Source: Photobacterium profundum (lineage in GTDB: Bacteria > Pseudomonadota > Gammaproteobacteria > Enterobacterales > Vibrionaceae). From it: DNA of 64,000 bases. Shown piece after piece: positions 54,859 through 63,318 of this stretch. The translations under genes were made by a program, and so were the position numbers. Position 1 is the first letter of the stretch. Every line of letters starts with the position of its first letter. The stretch covers positions 496,001 through 560,000 of the forward strand of contig NZ_PYOD01000003.1 of NCBI RefSeq assembly GCF_003026285.1, read 5' to 3'. The notes under the pieces were generated by a model. The model searched no databases and was not told where the DNA came from. It saw only the letters and a list, made by a program, of their open reading frames with translations.

Positions 54859-54991
54859 AAATAGAATGAGCATGAGATTATATATTATAAATCATGATGT
54901 CACATAAGAAGGATGCACTGTCTTAATAGGAATGTATGTACGCGTGGAGACATGATAGCATCATTTTTTTAAGACAATAATCGAGTTACTA

Positions 54992-55783
54992 ATGAAAAAA
55001 ATCACCATCTCAGATTTAAATAACTGGAAAGCATTAGGTGAAAAATTTGCATCTATCACCGCTTATGATGCTAGTTTTTCAAAAATATTTGAAGAGCAAA
55101 ACATGCCTGTGTTGATTGTAGGTGACTCACTTGGTTCAGTCATACAAGGTAAACCAACAACTTTGAATGTAAGTATTGATGATTTGGTTTATCACACAAA
55201 ATGCGTTAGAGCAGGAAGTCCAAATGCTTTCATCATTTCAGACCTACCTTTCATGAGCTACCACAACCCTCATACAGCATGCGAATCAGCCGCTAAATTA
55301 ATGAAAGCTGGTGCCAATATGGTAAAGATTGAAGGTGGTAGTTGGTTAATAAATACAGTTAAGATATTAACTGAGCGAGCGATACCAGTTTGTGCTCATT
55401 TAGGTTTAATGCCACAAGCCGTAAATATATATGGCGGATATAAGGTTCAAGGAAAAACAGAAGAACAAGCCACAAAAATACTAGAAAATGCCCAACAACT
55501 GCAACGCGCTGGTGCTCAGGCATTAGTACTTGAATGTATCCCCGCTAAATTAGCACAACAAATTACACTAGAATTAAATATCCCAGTAATAGGAATTGGT
55601 GCAGGTAAGGATACCGATGGCCAAGTTTTAGTTATGCATGATATTTTAGGCGTATCCGCCAATTACATTCCAAGATTTTCAAGGAATTTTCTAGCTGAAA
55701 CAGGATCGATTGAAGCAGCTGTGAAAAAATATATAGAAGAAGTAAAACAGAAAACCTTCCCTGATGAAAAACACAGTTTTTAA
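54992..55783 (+). CDS. panB: 3-methyl-2-oxobutanoate hydroxymethyltransferase (cassette, reversed orientation)
   Basis: Complete PanB of 263 residues, making ketopantoate from 2-oxoisovalerate and methylene-tetrahydrofolate for pantothenate and CoA synthesis. Family motifs are unbroken: [49 protein letters not shown] and [11 protein letters not shown], including the metal-binding Asp pair and the catalytic Glu. Length equals E. coli PanB. It lies between attC sites at 54735 and 55845 but on the plus strand, opposite to its neighbours, so it cannot be read from the array promoter and needs its own. panC is not adjacent. Confidence 0.93.
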   Translation: MKKITISDLNNWKALGEKFASITAYDASFSKIFEEQNMPVLIVGDSLGSVIQGKPTTLNVSIDDLVYHTKCVRAGSPNAFIISDLPFMSYHNPHTACESAAKLMKAGANMVKIEGGSWLINTVKILTERAIPVCAHLGLMPQAVNIYGGYKVQGKTEEQATKILENAQQLQRAGAQALVLECIPAKLAQQITLELNIPVIGIGAGKDTDGQVLVMHDILGVSANYIPRFSRNFLAETGSIEAAVKKYIEEVKQKTFPDEKHSF

Positions 55784-55786
55784 TGT

Positions 55787-55811
55787 AAAACCGATTAACC
55801 ATATCGGTTTT
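55787..55811 (+). terminator. hairpin directly after panB
   Basis: A perfect 9-bp stem AAAACCGAT/ATCGGTTTT with a 7-nt loop, 4 bases after the panB stop. With the opposite orientation it supports panB as a self-contained transcription unit. Confidence 0.68.
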
Positions 55812-55844
55812 ATAACTCACAATTCAACACGTTAATTAATTCGT

Positions 55845-55947
55845 ATAACGCCTGCGGTAAGGTGTGCCTCACTGAACCGACCAAGCACACCGAACGCCAT
55901 ACCAAAACCGTCGAGTAAAACGTATCAACTTGATGTTTTTGTTATGT
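55845..55947 (-). repeat. attC site
   Basis: ATAACGCCTGCGGTAAGGTGTGCC at left, ending CTTGATGTTTTTGTTATGT. About 103 bp, the common type of this array. Site of the gene at 55951. Confidence 0.88.
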
Positions 55948-55950
55948 ATT

Positions 55951-56379
55951 TTACTCAAAGTAGCCTTCATAACCAATACCTACAGACTCAAAGTAACGCC
56001 CTTCGAGGTCGCTTTCATTTTCAGGTATAACTGAACGCCAAAGTGATAATTGAAAACTTTTGAAAATGTAACTATATCCCAACTCTGGATCTTCGCGATC
56101 GTAGTCATCCTTTAATGAAACTAGTTCAATCATTTTTGATGCCTGCGTTCTATGGACATCATTGCCTTCGAAAACAATTGTGTATAAATCCGAAGATGCA
56201 GCTTCTATAAATTGGGCTAAATCATTACTGTCGAAGTCGACCATTAAACCAAATAGAAAACAGTAACGTTTTCCATTGATAAATTCTGGTTCACCAAGAA
56301 CATTTATAACTTCACCCATTGTCATACCAAGTTGCACTGGACCGACTGAGCTAAGACATTTAATTTCGAAAGTTTTCAT
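55951..56379 (-). CDS. hypothetical protein, 142 residues (cassette)
   Basis: Starts MKTFEIKCLSSVGPVQLGM with AGGAG 4 nt before ATG 56379. The frame extends to 56442 but that part is attC. VQLGMTMGEVINVLGEP resembles the start of SmpA/BamE-like or immunity-type small domains. Acidic, soluble. Function unknown. Confidence 0.7.
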   Translation of the reverse strand: MKTFEIKCLSSVGPVQLGMTMGEVINVLGEPEFINGKRYCFLFGLMVDFDSNDLAQFIEAASSDLYTIVFEGNDVHRTQASKMIELVSLKDDYDREDPELGYSYIFKSFQLSLWRSVIPENESDLEGRYFESVGIGYEGYFE

Positions 56380-56396
56380 TGAACTCCTATAAATAC

Positions 56397-56498
56397 ATAA
56401 CGCTTGCCATAAGTTGCGCCACGATGAACTCACCAAGTGCACTGAACTTCAAACCAAAACTGCCGAGTGTAACGCACCACCTTAATTACTTTGTTATG
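56397..56498 (-). repeat. attC site
   Basis: ATAACGCTTGCCATAAGTTGCG to GTTATGG; the neighbouring gene's stop lies inside its right end. Confidence 0.88.
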
Positions 56499-57348
56499 GC
56501 AATTGGACAGCCTTTCTAATTACAGCAAAAAGTAGATTTGAATCAACACCTAATTTTTTAAGCTTAAATGGCTTCTTAGACTGACGTGATATAACCCAGA
56601 CCTCAGGGGTACGGCTGCCTCTTTCAAATTCATCGACAATATGAACACCGGCAATATCCGAAATTAAAATGTTCTTATTTCCTATCGGATAGTATATTTT
56701 GATGGCACCATTATTAATCTCGATACCGTACGCCGTTATAGCATAATCATATATCGTAATAACAACTAAAAAACTCATACCACCGTAGCCTAATAAATGG
56801 TTTCCGTTTGTACCAAGATACAAACCTAACGCAGTGAAAGCTATAACACCAAAAAGGTTAAACATATGATAGTGGTAACCTTTAGTAAACCTAGAACACT
56901 CTAACTCAGAGGGTTTTGTGTTGATTTTTTCAAATAGGTGATATCTAAGTATTTCAAAGTCAATGAGTTGATATTCAACTCTAAGTAATTTAATACCATT
57001 AGAGTCTAATAAATATAAGCATTGTAAAAGATCCCTTTCCTTAACCTTTGATATCTTCTTCCAAGGAATTAGGCCTTGTTCTTTTCCTAAATGCTTGTAC
57101 CAAATACCATCATCATCAATAACAACATCTACATATGGAAGTTTTCTTATAGTTAACCATGTAAGGATTGAAAAAACACCAAACACAACAGTGCATAAAA
57201 TTGTCGTTCTAATAGCAGTACCTGACGTTTCTGCTTCATTATCAGGGAAAAACGGCAACAAAAAACCAAAAACTATAAATGCTAGAAAGAAAACCAAACA
57301 CCCTTTCATTAAGGTGATGAGTTTTTTATCGATCTTAAACTCTTGCAT
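56494..57348 (-). CDS. membrane protein of unknown function, 284 residues (cassette)
   Basis: Two hydrophobic helix pairs, at about 14-70 and 165-205, each followed by a beta-rich soluble segment (DVVIDDDGIWYKHLGKEQG and YGIEINNGAIKIYYPIGNK) that resembles PH-like (bPH2) domains. The start is uncertain between 57348 and 57372. No named family; PH-like membrane cassettes are known only as hypotheticals to me. Confidence 0.68.
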   Translation of the reverse strand: MQEFKIDKKLITLMKGCLVFFLAFIVFGFLLPFFPDNEAETSGTAIRTTILCTVVFGVFSILTWLTIRKLPYVDVVIDDDGIWYKHLGKEQGLIPWKKISKVKERDLLQCLYLLDSNGIKLLRVEYQLIDFEILRYHLFEKINTKPSELECSRFTKGYHYHMFNLFGVIAFTALGLYLGTNGNHLLGYGGMSFLVVITIYDYAITAYGIEINNGAIKIYYPIGNKNILISDIAGVHIVDEFERGSRTPEVWVISRQSKKPFKLKKLGVDSNLLFAVIRKAVQLP

Positions 57349-57404
57349 AATACTACAACTTCCCTCTAGCATCTTGAGTGTATAAGCCTGTTACTATGAA
57401 TGCC

Positions 57405-57527
57405 ATAACGCCCAATTAAGTAACTGACAACGCTACTAATACACTCAAATTTACTACCTAAATCACTGAAACTAAACCAAGTTGAAAATGCCAAGCGTTG
57501 GCAGTCTGCTTAAATTTCTTGTTATAC
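57405..57527 (-). repeat. attC site, second long type
   Basis: ATAACGCCCAATTAAG to CTTGTTATAC, with outer arms TGACAACGC and GCGTTGGCA. It is related to the site at 58677 and differs from the common type. Confidence 0.85.
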
Positions 57528-57968
57528 GCGTGATTGAGGCTCGAGCGAGATACACATTACGCTATGATTCGGCTCACTTTCAATATCAACGATAGACCAA
57601 CCCAAAGCCTCATAAAGTGATGCGACATTGGTATACACATAAAGATGATTTTGAATGTTTTCCGGTATTTGTTTAACACCCTGGTTAATCAACTCGCTTG
57701 CTACCCCTTGACCACGCCATTCTGGAGAAACAAAGACCGCATTAAACCAAATAACCTCACTATTGCCATGAGGTTCTTGATAGCGAGAGTAAGCTAAACC
57801 ACCAATGACTTTATTATCCCTGAGAGCAACGATAACTGGTGGAAGTTGGGCTTTTTGTTTGTAAGTGTCTACGAACAAAAAATCAGACCATTCACTTTGA
57901 AACAACCTTTCTAAAGCGATCCAATACTGACTGTTTTCATCACAATTTCTGAATACTACTTTGTTCAT
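57522..57968 (-). CDS. GNAT-family N-acetyltransferase (cassette)
   Basis: 148 residues. The acetyl-CoA site is NAVFVSPEWRGQGVASELI (Q/RxxGxG/A pattern), followed by LYVYTNVASLYEALGW. Substrate unknown. The stop overlaps the attC right core. One of four GNAT cassettes in this array. Confidence 0.85.
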   Translation of the reverse strand: MNKVVFRNCDENSQYWIALERLFQSEWSDFLFVDTYKQKAQLPPVIVALRDNKVIGGLAYSRYQEPHGNSEVIWFNAVFVSPEWRGQGVASELINQGVKQIPENIQNHLYVYTNVASLYEALGWSIVDIESEPNHSVMCISLEPQSRV

Positions 57969-57992
57969 ATAGGAATATTTCCTTGAAAGCGT

Positions 57993-58096
57993 ATAACGCC
58001 TGCAATAAGGTGTGCGAACACTGAACTAACCAAGCGCGCTGGATTTCATATCAAAACCGCCGAGTGTAACGCATCACCTTGATTGTTTTGTTAGGC
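57993..58096 (-). repeat. attC site
   Basis: ATAACGCCTGCAATAAGGTG to GTTAGGC, common type. Confidence 0.88.
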
Positions 58097-58567
58097 ATTT
58101 TTCTCGTGCGTGAAACATTGCCTAGTGACCGTTCCCCACTTATGGTCTTCGTATACGTCTTCGACATAGTTGTCAGATGTATAGTCACTCACTACGTCAC
58201 GCCAAAAACTAATGGCATGATCTGCACCTGCAACTTGCTTGATCTCCCAAGAGCCACCAAGGCGTTCAAATAAACTGGAAATAAAACGTTTCCCTACTTT
58301 GTTTTTACGGAAACAAGGCAATACGTAAAAATCACAGATTTCATACACTCTTGGGGGCTTTTCATCAATTGCAGTTATAGCGGCAGGAACGCCATCCAAA
58401 TAAAGTAAGTAACCAGTAACGCTACCTTCGAGTTTTGGATAAATATCAAACAACCCATTGGCATCTGGTTTATCGTCGATAATTTTAGAAAATTCTGCGC
58501 CATAGCCTTGGTAAAGGTTGGCGTAAACATGAGCATTACTGTCGTCTACTTTCACTATATTCATCAT
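58091..58567 (-). CDS. GNAT-family N-acetyltransferase (cassette)
   Basis: About 158 residues from ATG 58567, which has GGAG 5 nt upstream. The acetyl-CoA loop region is ICDFYVLPCFRKNKVGKRFI, with a Lys in place of the usual small residue, and an HDAI-like ADHAISFWRDVV follows. The upstream frame to 58687 crosses a heptamer repeat and attC DNA. Substrate unknown. Confidence 0.8.
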   Translation of the reverse strand: MMNIVKVDDSNAHVYANLYQGYGAEFSKIIDDKPDANGLFDIYPKLEGSVTGYLLYLDGVPAAITAIDEKPPRVYEICDFYVLPCFRKNKVGKRFISSLFERLGGSWEIKQVAGADHAISFWRDVVSDYTSDNYVEDVYEDHKWGTVTRQCFTHEKNA

Positions 58568-58583
58568 GAGTTCTCCATGACTA

Positions 58584-58611
58584 TTGAGCTTTGAGCTTTG
58601 AGCTTTGAGCT
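58584..58611. repeat. heptamer tandem repeat, four copies
   Basis: TTGAGCT repeated four times without change, 17 bases upstream of the GNAT start. On the minus strand it reads AGCTCAA. Confidence 0.95.
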
Positions 58612-58676
58612 TCATATTATCGCTTCTTCGATTTATTGAGAATAACCATTTGTTAAAGTGATCCTCGTATCGATGC

Positions 58677-58800
58677 CTAACGCCCAATTAAGCCGCTGAC
58701 AACGCAATACTTAACCTAAAGCAACGTATCATAATCACTAAAACTCAATTGGAACTGAAAATACCACGCGTTGACAGTCTGCTTGAATTGCTTGTTATGC
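58677..58800 (-). repeat. attC site, second long type
   Basis: CTAACGCCCAATTAAGCCGC to CTTGTTATGC, related to the site at 57405. Confidence 0.86.
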
Positions 58801-58810
58801 CGAATCTCAC

Positions 58811-59386
58811 CTATTTAGGCTTCTCTTCCTGAATTAACATATTCATGTATTTTTCAAACCTCTTGATTCTAGTCTCACTTTTTTTCGCACTTATTAGACC
58901 ATAAGCAATAACATAACGATTTGATTTCGTGAGACTCTCGTAGAACGCCTTTGCTTTAGGCTCTACTTCAAGTGCCGAAAGGAAGTCATCAGGAACATCC
59001 ATTTCACTCACTACATAAGCATTATCCCACCTTCCGTCAGCCTGTGCTGCCCGAACATGAACAAGACCTGATTCCTGCATTCGGCCTTCATTTATTAATT
59101 GTTCTACATGCTTGGTGTTCTTTTTGGACCAGTTACTCCTAGCAGCTCTAGGTGTTATACGCTGAAGGTAAGCTTGCTCATCAATAGATTTCTTTATTCC
59201 ATCAATCCAACCCCAGCATAAAGTTTCTAGAACTACGTCGTTCCATGTAACGCTTTGTAGCCCTGAATTTTTCTTGAACATTTTCACCCACAATTCGCTT
59301 TCGCTGGCGTGATTAGACTCCAGCCAATCGCGGAGACTTATTGGTGTTTTAAATGTCTTGATTCTAGATGGGTCGACTTCAGGCAT
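58811..59386 (-). CDS. YdeI/OmpD-associated family protein (cassette)
   Basis: 191 residues. The family core is ELWVKMFKKNSGLQSVTWNDVVLETLCWGWIDG, then YLQRITPRAARSNWSKKN and a C-terminal helical segment with SNRYVIAYGLISAKKSETRIKR. Members have been linked to stress or bacteriocin protection, without a defined activity. AGGAG lies 9 nt before the ATG. Confidence 0.85.
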   Translation of the reverse strand: MPEVDPSRIKTFKTPISLRDWLESNHASESELWVKMFKKNSGLQSVTWNDVVLETLCWGWIDGIKKSIDEQAYLQRITPRAARSNWSKKNTKHVEQLINEGRMQESGLVHVRAAQADGRWDNAYVVSEMDVPDDFLSALEVEPKAKAFYESLTKSNRYVIAYGLISAKKSETRIKRFEKYMNMLIQEEKPK

Positions 59387-59407
59387 GATTTTTGACTCCT
59401 TTTCGGC

Positions 59408-59510
59408 ATAACGTCTAACATAAGTTGCACCACGGCTAATTCACCAAGCGCGCCGAACTCCATACCAAAACTGCGGAGTAAAACGTGTCAACTTCATGTT
59501 TTTGTTAGCC
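59408..59510 (-). repeat. attC site, identical to the one at 63867
   Basis: ATAACGTCTAACATAAGTTGC to TTTTTGTTAGCC. The site and the following 30 bases match 63867-64000 with a single difference (59510 C, 63969 T). Confidence 0.92.
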
Positions 59511-59978
59511 CTCTTTCCCTTGAAGAAACAATGGCGAATCAACATAGAATGACAAGAACTGCCACTGATCCGATAACTGAATTAATTTAACGGAAATTTG
59601 CGCGTCTCCATTTTCAAATATTGCAGTAACCATATATCCTGCGGTCGTGACCTTACCATTTTCAGACGAGTAAGAAATATTTGAATCCCCCTCTACATTG
59701 CCAAAACTCCGTATTTTACCAAGCTTTGAATACAACTCGAACAATTGACTAAACCGCTCTGGATCTTCGTTTATTTTTCTCAATAACTGTGGTGATGAAT
59801 GGTTTAATAATTCGTCTTTAGACCACGTAGAAATAATTAGTGGAACGTTGTTTTCCACATATATTTTACTAGCCTTATCTAGCCCGGTTCCTTGATACGC
59901 TGCATAACCGATAAAACTGGCGACAACAACAATAAGAACCAAAAAAAGGCTACCTATAATTGAAAGAATTGTTTTCAT
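59505..59978 (-). CDS. hypothetical anchored periplasmic protein, 157 residues (cassette)
   Basis: An N-terminal hydrophobic segment (IIGSLFLVLIVVVASFIGYAA) serves as signal anchor. The body is a mixed alpha-beta domain ending in WQFLSFYVDSPLF, as in small DUF-type periplasmic proteins. GAGGT lies 7 nt before ATG 59978; ATG 59990 is an in-frame alternative. A second copy of this cassette begins at the right edge of the window. Function unknown. Confidence 0.75.
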   Translation of the reverse strand: MKTILSIIGSLFLVLIVVVASFIGYAAYQGTGLDKASKIYVENNVPLIISTWSKDELLNHSSPQLLRKINEDPERFSQLFELYSKLGKIRSFGNVEGDSNISYSSENGKVTTAGYMVTAIFENGDAQISVKLIQLSDQWQFLSFYVDSPLFLQGKEG

Positions 59979-60009
59979 AATGTACCTCAATGATGAGATG
60001 AATAGAGGG

Positions 60010-60103
60010 CTAACGCCGCACTAAGCTGCCGGAAACATGTGGCTATAATTTTGCGAAGCAAAAGTGCCACGTGTTGGAGGTCAGTTTGAGTGCTTTGTTA
60101 TGT
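60010..60103 (-). repeat. attC site, short-arm type
   Basis: CTAACGCCGCACTAAGCTGCC to CTTTGTTATGT, with TTTTGC-GAA-GCAAAA hairpin. Related to the site at 52461. Confidence 0.85.
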
Positions 60104-60151
60104 GCTAGCAGGTTGAAATGAGTGCTCAGTTTCGGTGAGATCCCATGTTGA

Positions 60152-60619
60152 TTATTTATTTATTTTCTCCATGACATAATTGGTTAATGCTTGATTTCCA
60201 ATATTCATAGCTTGCTGTTTAACCACATGAAATCCAAACCTTTCAAAGAAAGGTTTAGCCGTTATGCTTACATGTGAATAAATACGAGGTATTGATTTTT
60301 CTTTACCCTTATTTATTAAGTTCTGCATTAACATTTTACCTACACCTTGCCCTTGAAACTCGTTATGACAGAAGAAGTGGTCAATGTAGCCGTCATCTTG
60401 AATATCAGCAAAACCAACAATCTTCCCATCTATTTCAGCGATATTTGGATTCATGCCATGAACTCGTTTTAACCATTTCTCTGGATTATATTCATCTGGA
60501 GCCCATACATTTAACTGTTCTTGAGAATAGTCTTTGATGTTTACTTTCCAAATTGTGCTCACCTTGAGTTGCCACAATTCTAATTCATCACCTTTTTTTA
60601 GTATTCTGATTTTTATCAT
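60152..60619 (-). CDS. GNAT-family N-acetyltransferase (cassette)
   Basis: 155 residues. YIDHFFCHNEFQGQGVGKMLMQ is the acetyl-CoA binding motif with QGxGxG, followed by VSITAKPFFERFGF. AAGGAAG lies about 7 nt before the ATG. Unlike the others, its stop lies about 50 bases from the attC. Substrate unknown. Confidence 0.88.
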   Translation of the reverse strand: MIKIRILKKGDELELWQLKVSTIWKVNIKDYSQEQLNVWAPDEYNPEKWLKRVHGMNPNIAEIDGKIVGFADIQDDGYIDHFFCHNEFQGQGVGKMLMQNLINKGKEKSIPRIYSHVSITAKPFFERFGFHVVKQQAMNIGNQALTNYVMEKINK

Positions 60620-60641
60620 TATATTTCTTCCTTACTTAAAG

Positions 60642-60722
60642 CTAACGTCTCAAAAATTGGACCTGTTGTTGCTTCTAAGCAAAAACCAAGACAACTGTAT
60701 AGAGTGCAGTAACTTGTTAAGT
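60642..60722 (-). repeat. attC-like site of a gene-less cassette
   Basis: CTAACGTCTCAAAAATTGG to AGTAACTTGTTAAG, about 81 bp. Only 20 bases separate it from the next attC, so its cassette carries no gene. Confidence 0.62.
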
Positions 60723-60742
60723 TTTAAGGCGATCAATGGCAC

Positions 60743-60845
60743 ATAACGTCTAACATAAGTTGCACCACGGCTAACTCACCAAGCGCACTGAACTCCATAC
60801 CAAAACTGCGGAGTAAAACGTGTCAACTTGATGTTTTTGTTAGCT
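60743..60845 (-). repeat. attC site
   Basis: ATAACGTCTAACATAAGTTGC to TTTTTGTTAGCT, very close to the sites at 59408 and 63867. Confidence 0.9.
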
Positions 60846-61310
60846 GTTGATTCGTATGGACATTAATGCTTGCTTATCCTCAAAACCTAAGCGCTTATAA
60901 AAATCTCTGGCTAAATCATTTTTGTACCAAACATGTAAATCAATGCAATTTGCACCGAAAGTCTCAGCCCAAGTTTCTAATGATTTTACTAATTTGAAGG
61001 CGACTCCATTGCCACGCATACTTTTAGTTACAATCAACTCTTCTAAGTACACAAAGTTTCGTTCTGGCAACCACCTTTTAGCTTCAATTGTATGATGTGT
61101 ACCAAGTATCAACCCAGACACTTCACCGTCATGTTCATATACACCTAAATAGGTCGATGTATCACTAATGATTTCCTCAAGTTCAGCTTGTGATAACACA
61201 TCCCTTGTATTCGCAACTCGGTCAGGTGCAACGTCATTGTTATGCTCATTTTCCTCGATAAATAAGGAAACCAATGAAGCATAGTCTTTATTTTCAGCAA
61301 TTCTTATCAT
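60840..61310 (-). CDS. GNAT-family N-acetyltransferase (cassette)
   Basis: 156 residues from ATG 61310; the frame to 61388 is attC. The acetyl-CoA motif lies in LEELIVTKSMRGNGVAFKLV, followed by the C-terminal WYKNDLARDFYKRLGF. Resembles aminoglycoside 6'-type and related acetyltransferases only at fold level. Substrate unknown. Confidence 0.87.
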   Translation of the reverse strand: MIRIAENKDYASLVSLFIEENEHNNDVAPDRVANTRDVLSQAELEEIISDTSTYLGVYEHDGEVSGLILGTHHTIEAKRWLPERNFVYLEELIVTKSMRGNGVAFKLVKSLETWAETFGANCIDLHVWYKNDLARDFYKRLGFEDKQALMSIRINS

Positions 61311-61332
61311 TGTACTCGAACTCTTTAAACAG

Positions 61333-61435
61333 CTAACGTCTAACATAAGGTGCGCCACGACAAACTTACCAAGCACACTGCACTCCATGCCAAAACCGCC
61401 GAGTGTAAAGCGTCACCTTGATGTTTTTGTTAAGT
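61333..61435 (-). repeat. attC site
   Basis: CTAACGTCTAACATAAGGTGC to TTTTTGTTAAGT, common type. Confidence 0.88.
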
Positions 61436-62107
61436 AGCATTGTAAGCCACTGCCTGTATCCAGCCATTGAGGTTTTTGCTATACCGTTTGATAAACTCAA
61501 GCTGTTTTTTAAAAAAGTCTTTCCTTTCGATGTCATAGCCACCTGCAACGTATAGCTGTCTAGTTGATGGTTTTATTTTTGAGTGCAGCAGCATATAAGA
61601 AGCATGACTATAACTATTGTAAAATTTTTTGGCGCCTACCAAAAAGGCAACTCCCTCTTGGTTTAAACCGAGTCGCTCTTTATTTTCAATAACTAAGTCT
61701 ATTACTTTGTCAGCCCTAGTGTGGGCAGATTTTTTTTTGTAGTCATCATAAAAGTTAAATTGATGCTTGCCATTAGCCACCTTTAATTTGTCCTCTCTTT
61801 TAAGCAATGCAGAAAAACAAAGAGATTCATAAGAAATACGCATTGAGTTACCAGCAGGAGCTACGTGACCAAGTGATAGCAGCTGAGTTGCTGTGACTGC
61901 TGATTCAATAGCTAAGTATATGTAGCCTGAAACAGTGGAAGCACGAATAGACGGTTCATTATTGCAAGGTGACTCTTCCAGAAGATTAAATGCTTGTGAA
62001 AATATATCTGAAAGTTCCTCAACCTCATTCCTAAAGTCGCTTAAAAACAACCCTCTGGATTCAGTATCATCAACCATAATGTGTTCGAAAAGCTCTGAGC
62101 TATTCAC
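61430..62107 (-). CDS. hypothetical protein, 225 residues (cassette)
   Basis: Starts at GTG 62107 with AAGGAG 5 nt upstream, an excellent site. All-helical and soluble, with a hydrophobic core helix (VSGYIYLAIESAVTATQLLSL) and a basic C-terminus. The pattern NMSRISYESL... (NSMRISYESLCFSALL) and YNSYSHASYML recalls HEPN-like helical proteins, but no catalytic motif is clear. Function unknown. Confidence 0.72.
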   Translation of the reverse strand: MNSSELFEHIMVDDTESRGLFLSDFRNEVEELSDIFSQAFNLLEESPCNNEPSIRASTVSGYIYLAIESAVTATQLLSLGHVAPAGNSMRISYESLCFSALLKREDKLKVANGKHQFNFYDDYKKKSAHTRADKVIDLVIENKERLGLNQEGVAFLVGAKKFYNSYSHASYMLLHSKIKPSTRQLYVAGGYDIERKDFFKKQLEFIKRYSKNLNGWIQAVAYNAT

Positions 62108-62119
62108 GTACTCTCCTTG

Positions 62120-62312
62120 CTACTTAACATTGTATTCAACGATCTAAGATCGTATATCTAAAAGTAACAGCGCAACCACTGAAAGCTGACGTAGCTATTT
62201 ACTGGCTGTGAGTATATACCAAACCTTTCCCCCCGTATTACTAGACGGGGTACGCCCCTAATCCATATCAAACCAGCGAGTGTAACGCGTCAATTTGATG
62301 CCTTTGTTAGGC
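62120..62312 (-). repeat. degenerate attC with foreign left part
   Basis: The right part (CAGCGAGTGTAACGCGTCAATTTG split at 62274-62312, core GTTAGGC) is a normal attC half. The left part lacks the usual arm and instead holds a CCCCGT/ACGGGG hairpin (62231-62250) and other unrelated bases. Confidence 0.55.
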
Positions 62313-63165
62313 CTGATTCAAAATGTGTTACCATCTTAGTGCTGCTTGTAGTATTAGTTATAAAACTGTAACTACCATTAGGAATAAGCATCTCCATTGT
62401 CATCGCTGTCTCTAACTCTGGCATGTATGTATTTTCAATGTCATAAAGCATTGTCCCATATCCAGAGCCATTAACATCGATACGCCCTGACTCAACTTCA
62501 AATTCCATTGCTGCAAAATACGCGATGTCAAAATAAGCAATATCAGAGTCAATTCTATTTAATGTGTATTTCATTTCCATATCAAAGGAAATTTGCCCCC
62601 CAGACTTAATTGGCATCGCAATTGGAATATTAACCGAAATACTCTCACCGATTTTTACAGTTTTATTATTTAGATCATTTAATTCGCCACCCTGAGTGAA
62701 TACAGATTTTATAACATCTTTAAGCTCTTCCGTAACATTTCCACCTTCTGCTGACAAGAAAACTATTTTCCCATTGGGTAATCCTTCTCCTTTTATTTTT
62801 AACCCTTCCATTGATACAACACCTGATGACTTTTCTATCATCTCTGAACCATTAACGGAGTAATAGTTCCTGTCTTTTGACACATAAGATTCTATAGGAT
62901 ATATACCATTTCCATTTTTATCTCCTGTTGATGCAGATTGTATTTTTATATTCTTACTTATAACCCTTACAGGAAATCGATCTACCACTTCTTTCGGTAA
63001 TGTATCGAAGTCACCTCGTATACTCATTTCCATATCTGCTAAAGTTTCCGTTTCAATTGTTGTTTTCGTATTAGCTTTATAGCCAAAAGAAAAGTGAACT
63101 TGATCTTGAACTTGAACTTGAGCAAATATTGGGAACGATATAAAAAACAGAAAAATATATTTCAT
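62290..63165 (-). CDS. secreted protein of unknown function, 291 residues (cassette)
   Basis: Signal peptide MKYIFLFFISFPIFA from ATG 63165 (AAGG upstream). The mature part is beta-rich with repeated acidic strands, and ends VTHFESGLTKASN. It contains a short internal duplication, DIAYFDIAYF. The stop lies 16 bases inside the attC, so the last codons come from attC DNA. No family recognised; possibly a periplasmic or secreted beta-sandwich. Confidence 0.7.
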   Translation of the reverse strand: MKYIFLFFISFPIFAQVQVQDQVHFSFGYKANTKTTIETETLADMEMSIRGDFDTLPKEVVDRFPVRVISKNIKIQSASTGDKNGNGIYPIESYVSKDRNYYSVNGSEMIEKSSGVVSMEGLKIKGEGLPNGKIVFLSAEGGNVTEELKDVIKSVFTQGGELNDLNNKTVKIGESISVNIPIAMPIKSGGQISFDMEMKYTLNRIDSDIAYFDIAYFAAMEFEVESGRIDVNGSGYGTMLYDIENTYMPELETAMTMEMLIPNGSYSFITNTTSSTKMVTHFESGLTKASN

Positions 63166-63196
63166 AAAATACCTTTTGATGATGTAACTAGAAGGC

Positions 63197-63304
63197 CTAA
63201 CGTCTAACATAAGTTGCGCCAGGACCAACTAACTAACCAAACACACTAGACTCCATACCAAAACTGCGGAGTAAAATGCGTCAACCTCATGTTTTTTGTT
63301 ATGA
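63197..63304 (-). repeat. attC site
   Basis: CTAACGTCTAACATAAGTTGC to TTTTTTGTTATGA, common type with a slightly longer loop. Confidence 0.88.
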
Positions 63305-63318
63305 ATTAATTTATATGG

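Noticed and set aside
60274..60746. Two plus-strand frames of 87 and 70 residues
   Set aside because: They lie opposite a convincing GNAT gene and across an attC; no ribosome sites.
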